Source: an uncultured Alphaproteobacteria bacterium (lineage in GTDB: Bacteria; Pseudomonadota; Alphaproteobacteria; Rs-D84). Taken from it: DNA of 6,802 bases. The DNA lies in contig CALXPA010000047.1 of assembly GCA_944390185.1 (NCBI GenBank), positions 1 through 6,802 of the forward strand. The letters run 5' to 3'. Numbering within the stretch: position 1 is the first letter of the stretch; each line of letters begins with the position of its first letter. The notes under the pieces were generated by a model. That model had not been told where the DNA came from. It searched no databases and saw nothing but the letters and a program-made list of their open reading frames with translations. Of the stretch, positions 5,181 through 6,802 are shown piece after piece. The position numbers and the translations under genes are program-made.

Positions 5181-5950
5181 CAGTTGGTGTAATAGCAATC
5201 TTGTGTAATAACATATCGGTTACCCGCAGAATCAATATAATCATTTGTCCCGCCGGCAACATAACACTGGGTTATACTGGGGCGTTGTGCAATTCCAGGT
5301 GTGCTGATGGGTGCGTATCCGGCACCATCTGAAAATTTGGGGCACGATGCACATTGACTGCCGTTCCAATAGTATCCCCGTGTACAATAGGTGCATGTGC
5401 TGTTGCCGTGGATGCTGCCGTATTGGGCGGCCAGGCTGCCCAATGTGCATCTGGTGCATTGACTGCCGTTCCAATAATATGGACTGTCGCAATATCGACA
5501 GCTGGTATTCGTATGCGCATTGTTTGCACTGCTGGCCGATCCATATGAATTGTCTGGGCATGCGTTACAGCGCGCTTTGTCCGACGTAACATATTCGTCC
5601 AGATTACAAAAACGCGTACAACTGTAATTATTGGGCGATGCGTTGGAATTGGTTAATACGCATCCAGATACATTGTATGCGGTATGTTCGGTATATGCAC
5701 CACCGGCAGTCGTTGGTGTTTTTGATGTGCATGTCAGCTGTATGCATCGACCCGCCGGCAGATTTTGTATCAGATCAGACGGACTGACGAAATAAAAATC
5801 AGATATTGTGTCGTTCGCGCTGAATACCTCTACCAGGTTATGGGTTATATACGACCGCAATCCTGTGACGTATTCTGTGGCGTGTGCCCCATACATACAT
5901 CCAAAGAACACCGCAAAGATTGGGATAATTGTTATCCGATTAATATTCAT
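5180..5950 (-). CDS. Secreted cysteine-rich repeat protein, copy A
   Basis: 256 residues. A signal peptide (1-24, ending GAHA before TEY) precedes 17 cysteines. Many are in CxxC pairs: 128/131, 151/154, 165/168, 186/189, 200/203, spaced like the growth-factor-receptor/EGF-like Cys repeats that form ladders of disulfides. The unit YYWNGSQC-x2-C occurs twice (158-168 and 193-203), 35 residues apart. The C-terminus has the signature SITQCY (226-230)...D240-S-A-G...C252, also found in the gene at 6040. No enzyme motif is visible. Likely an exported, disulfide-rich surface or extracellular protein; adhesion or environment interaction is only a guess. A good promoter lies upstream and an AGGGGTGGA-like ribosome site (AAGGGGTGG) just before ATG. 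Cys18 sits in the signal peptide, but FFGC is a poor lipobox. Confidence 0.8.
   Translation of the reverse strand: MNINRITIIPIFAVFFGCMYGAHATEYVTGLRSYITHNLVEVFSANDTISDFYFVSPSDLIQNLPAGRCIQLTCTSKTPTTAGGAYTEHTAYNVSGCVLTNSNASPNNYSCTRFCNLDEYVTSDKARCNACPDNSYGSASSANNAHTNTSCRYCDSPYYWNGSQCTRCTLGSLAAQYGSIHGNSTCTYCTRGYYWNGSQCASCPKFSDGAGYAPISTPGIAQRPSITQCYVAGGTNDYIDSAGNRYVITQDCYYTN
5352..5476 (-). repeat. Direct repeat encoding the YYWNGSQC unit
   Basis: CATTGACTGCCGTTCCAATA occurs at 5352-5371 and again at 5457-5476, 105 nt (35 codons) apart; the next four bases differ at one position. DNA identity exceeds what the conserved protein motif requires, which suggests recent duplication of a repeat unit or gene conversion. 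Confidence 0.75.
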
Positions 5951-5975
5951 TCCACCCCTTTTTTTGTCAATATAA

Positions 5976-6004
5976 ATTATAGAATATTTTTGGAATTATT
6001 ACAA
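5976..6004 (-). promoter_or_regulatory. Sigma70-type promoter of Cys-rich gene A
   Basis: On the minus strand TTGTAA (6004-5999), 17 nt, then a perfect TATAAT (5981-5976). Predicted start near 5969, giving a leader of about 19 nt with a purine-rich ribosome site before ATG 5950. The presence of its own promoter suggests this gene is not dependent on the Cys-rich gene upstream. Confidence 0.65.
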
Positions 6005-6039
6005 TGTAAATTGCACACTGGGTTATGGTGATGCCCAGA

Positions 6040-6669
6040 TTACTTATGTGAACAGTTTCCGGTAAAGTGCCCCATGCCAGAATCGTCCCGGAAAATCGTA
6101 TTTTGTGGGGTATAGCACGATGTTATGTCGCCCGTATTCCCGGCCGCTGACGTTACCGTCAGAAATACTGTATTGCCACCCTGCTTAATTGGGTGTGCGG
6201 GACATCGTGTACAGGTCCTGTTGTTTAAATAGTATCCAGAAACACATCCTGTTTCGGTGGGGTCGGGTTCAAAATAGTTATAACCCTTCGGACTGTATAC
6301 GCCGTCTGGCACATCTTTGCAATTGACGCGTATCCATTCTTGCACGGATGCACCGCCCAGTGAGCCCACGGGGTACGGTCGGCCCCACGATCCACTGGGG
6401 CATACGTGAAACAGTTCTGCGCTGCATGTACGAATGCCAAACATGCCGGTTTTTACATACTGATAGCAACCGCAATATTGATCACTGGTACACGATGAAT
6501 CAAAATGTTTGCATGATATTGTTGGGCCAATGCACGTCTCACACAGTGGAACAAAGTCATTATGCCAACAGTCATATTGTCTGACATCCGAGCTATCTGT
6601 CGCAGAATTCGCGCCCCAGATGGCGGACAGGTATGTTATGCATGCAACGACGATTGCAAAAAAGAACAC
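6040..6669 (-). CDS. Secreted cysteine-rich protein, copy B (GTG start)
   Basis: 209 residues from a GTG at 6669 preceded by GAAGG with 6-nt spacing; an in-frame TGA lies two codons upstream, so no longer start is possible in this frame. Residues 1-19 are hydrophobic and can act as a signal peptide, but lack the usual basic residues. The mature part holds many cysteines (34, 43, 46, 53, 60, 66, 68, 82, 90, 117, 142, 153, 156, 185, 206). The C-terminal third, GCVSGYYLNNRTCTRCP (141-157) then DITSCY (181-186), DDSG (195-198) and C206, follows the same order as gene A (GYYWNGSQCASCP, SITQCY, DSAG, C252). Genes A and B are thus relatives whose N-terminal halves differ. Function unknown; export and extensive disulfides are inferred. 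No convincing terminator separates it from gene A, 89 nt downstream. Confidence 0.75.
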   Translation of the reverse strand: MFFFAIVVACITYLSAIWGANSATDSSDVRQYDCWHNDFVPLCETCIGPTISCKHFDSSCTSDQYCGCYQYVKTGMFGIRTCSAELFHVCPSGSWGRPYPVGSLGGASVQEWIRVNCKDVPDGVYSPKGYNYFEPDPTETGCVSGYYLNNRTCTRCPAHPIKQGGNTVFLTVTSAAGNTGDITSCYTPQNTIFRDDSGMGHFTGNCSHK

Positions 6670-6698
6670 GTATCACCTTCAAAATAACTTGTTTTGAA

Positions 6699-6727
6699 TT
6701 GACGGCAAACGTAAATAGAACTATGAT
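6699..6727 (+). promoter_or_regulatory. Sigma70-type promoter abutting the start codon
   Basis: TTGACG (6699-6704), 17 nt, TATGAT (6722-6727): five of six matches in each hexamer. Only seven bases (6728-6734) separate the -10 from the ATG at 6735, so transcription should start at or within a base or two of the start codon. Confidence 0.7.
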
Positions 6728-6736
6728 ATTAATCAT
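6723..6736. promoter_or_regulatory. Inverted repeat over -10 and start codon
   Basis: ATGAT (6723-6727) and ATCAT (6732-6736) are perfect 5-bp arms around ATTA. The dyad covers most of the -10 box and the first two bases of the ATG, a position where a bound repressor would block initiation. Its arms are short, so it could be chance. Confidence 0.25.
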
Positions 6737-6802
6737 GAAAACATCCTATTTGGGCTTTCTGGTGGCTGTTATAACGCCAACCGTCTGTGCAGCAAGCACA
6801 TA
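6735..6802 (+). CDS. 5' end of a secreted-protein gene, probably leaderless (runs off right edge)
   Basis: From ATG 6735 the frame is open for 22 codons to the window end. It encodes a typical signal peptide: Lys2, hydrophobic core YLGFLVAVI, then TPTVCA before AST, with likely cleavage after VCA or CAA. No ribosome site precedes the ATG; instead a near-consensus promoter ends 7 nt before it, as in leaderless mRNAs. The gene is divergent from Cys-rich gene B. Given the two neighbours, another Cys-rich exported protein is likely, but nothing of the mature part is visible. Confidence 0.55.
   Translation, partial: MKTSYLGFLVAVITPTVCAAST

Noticed and set aside
6018..6038. Hairpin CTGGG...CCCAG after Cys-rich gene B
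   Set aside because: Only 5 bp with an 11-nt loop and no T-run, too weak to call a terminator.
1..6802. tRNA, rRNA, CRISPR array, insertion sequence or riboswitch
   Set aside because: No cloverleaf, regular direct-repeat array, transposase frame or long structured leader was recognised on either strand by eye.

Overview
The window looks like a chromosomal segment of a Gram-negative, probably uncultured alphaproteobacterium. It encodes two predicted outer-membrane beta-barrels ending in Phe, an Fe-type superoxide dismutase, a CvpA-family membrane protein and a cluster of cysteine-rich secreted proteins. The placement in Alphaproteobacteria is inference: the first barrel resembles the surface-antigen/opacity barrels common there, and gut-associated members of the class carry many secreted Cys-rich repeat proteins. 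No rRNA, tRNA, CRISPR array or insertion sequence was seen, and no gene-free stretch exceeds 300 bases.

Layout. Bases 1-2184 read on the minus strand. At the left edge is the 5' part of an HNH nuclease gene (3-200), separated by a hairpin terminator from an outer-membrane barrel gene (261-1130). Next come a Nudix hydrolase gene that appears to lack its usual N-terminus (1238-1591) and the complete Fe superoxide dismutase gene (1600-2184); these two are 8 nt apart and probably one transcript. Divergent from sodB, a good sigma70-type promoter drives a plus-strand pair: a secreted thioredoxin/glutaredoxin-like protein with a C-terminal membrane anchor (2323-2910) and CvpA (2926-3717), ending at a strong terminator. 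A second barrel (3837-4571) and a two-TM Cys-containing protein (4647-5150) follow, both preceded by the same 14-bp element 69-71 nt before their start codons, then another strong terminator. Bases 5180-6669 hold two minus-strand genes for Cys-rich exported proteins sharing a C-terminal signature. At the right edge a divergent plus-strand gene with a signal peptide begins (6735); its promoter geometry predicts a leaderless mRNA.

How the genes work together. Nearly everything from 2323 on is exported or membrane-bound: an envelope redox protein, a membrane scaffold-like protein, barrels and disulfide-rich surface candidates. A cytoplasmic superoxide dismutase sits back to back with the periplasmic thioredoxin-like gene, so an oxidative/envelope-stress theme is plausible but not shown. 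The observations most worth following are the Cys-rich secreted family with its conserved C-terminus, the leaderless gene at the right edge, the repeated 14-bp upstream element and the shortened Nudix gene.
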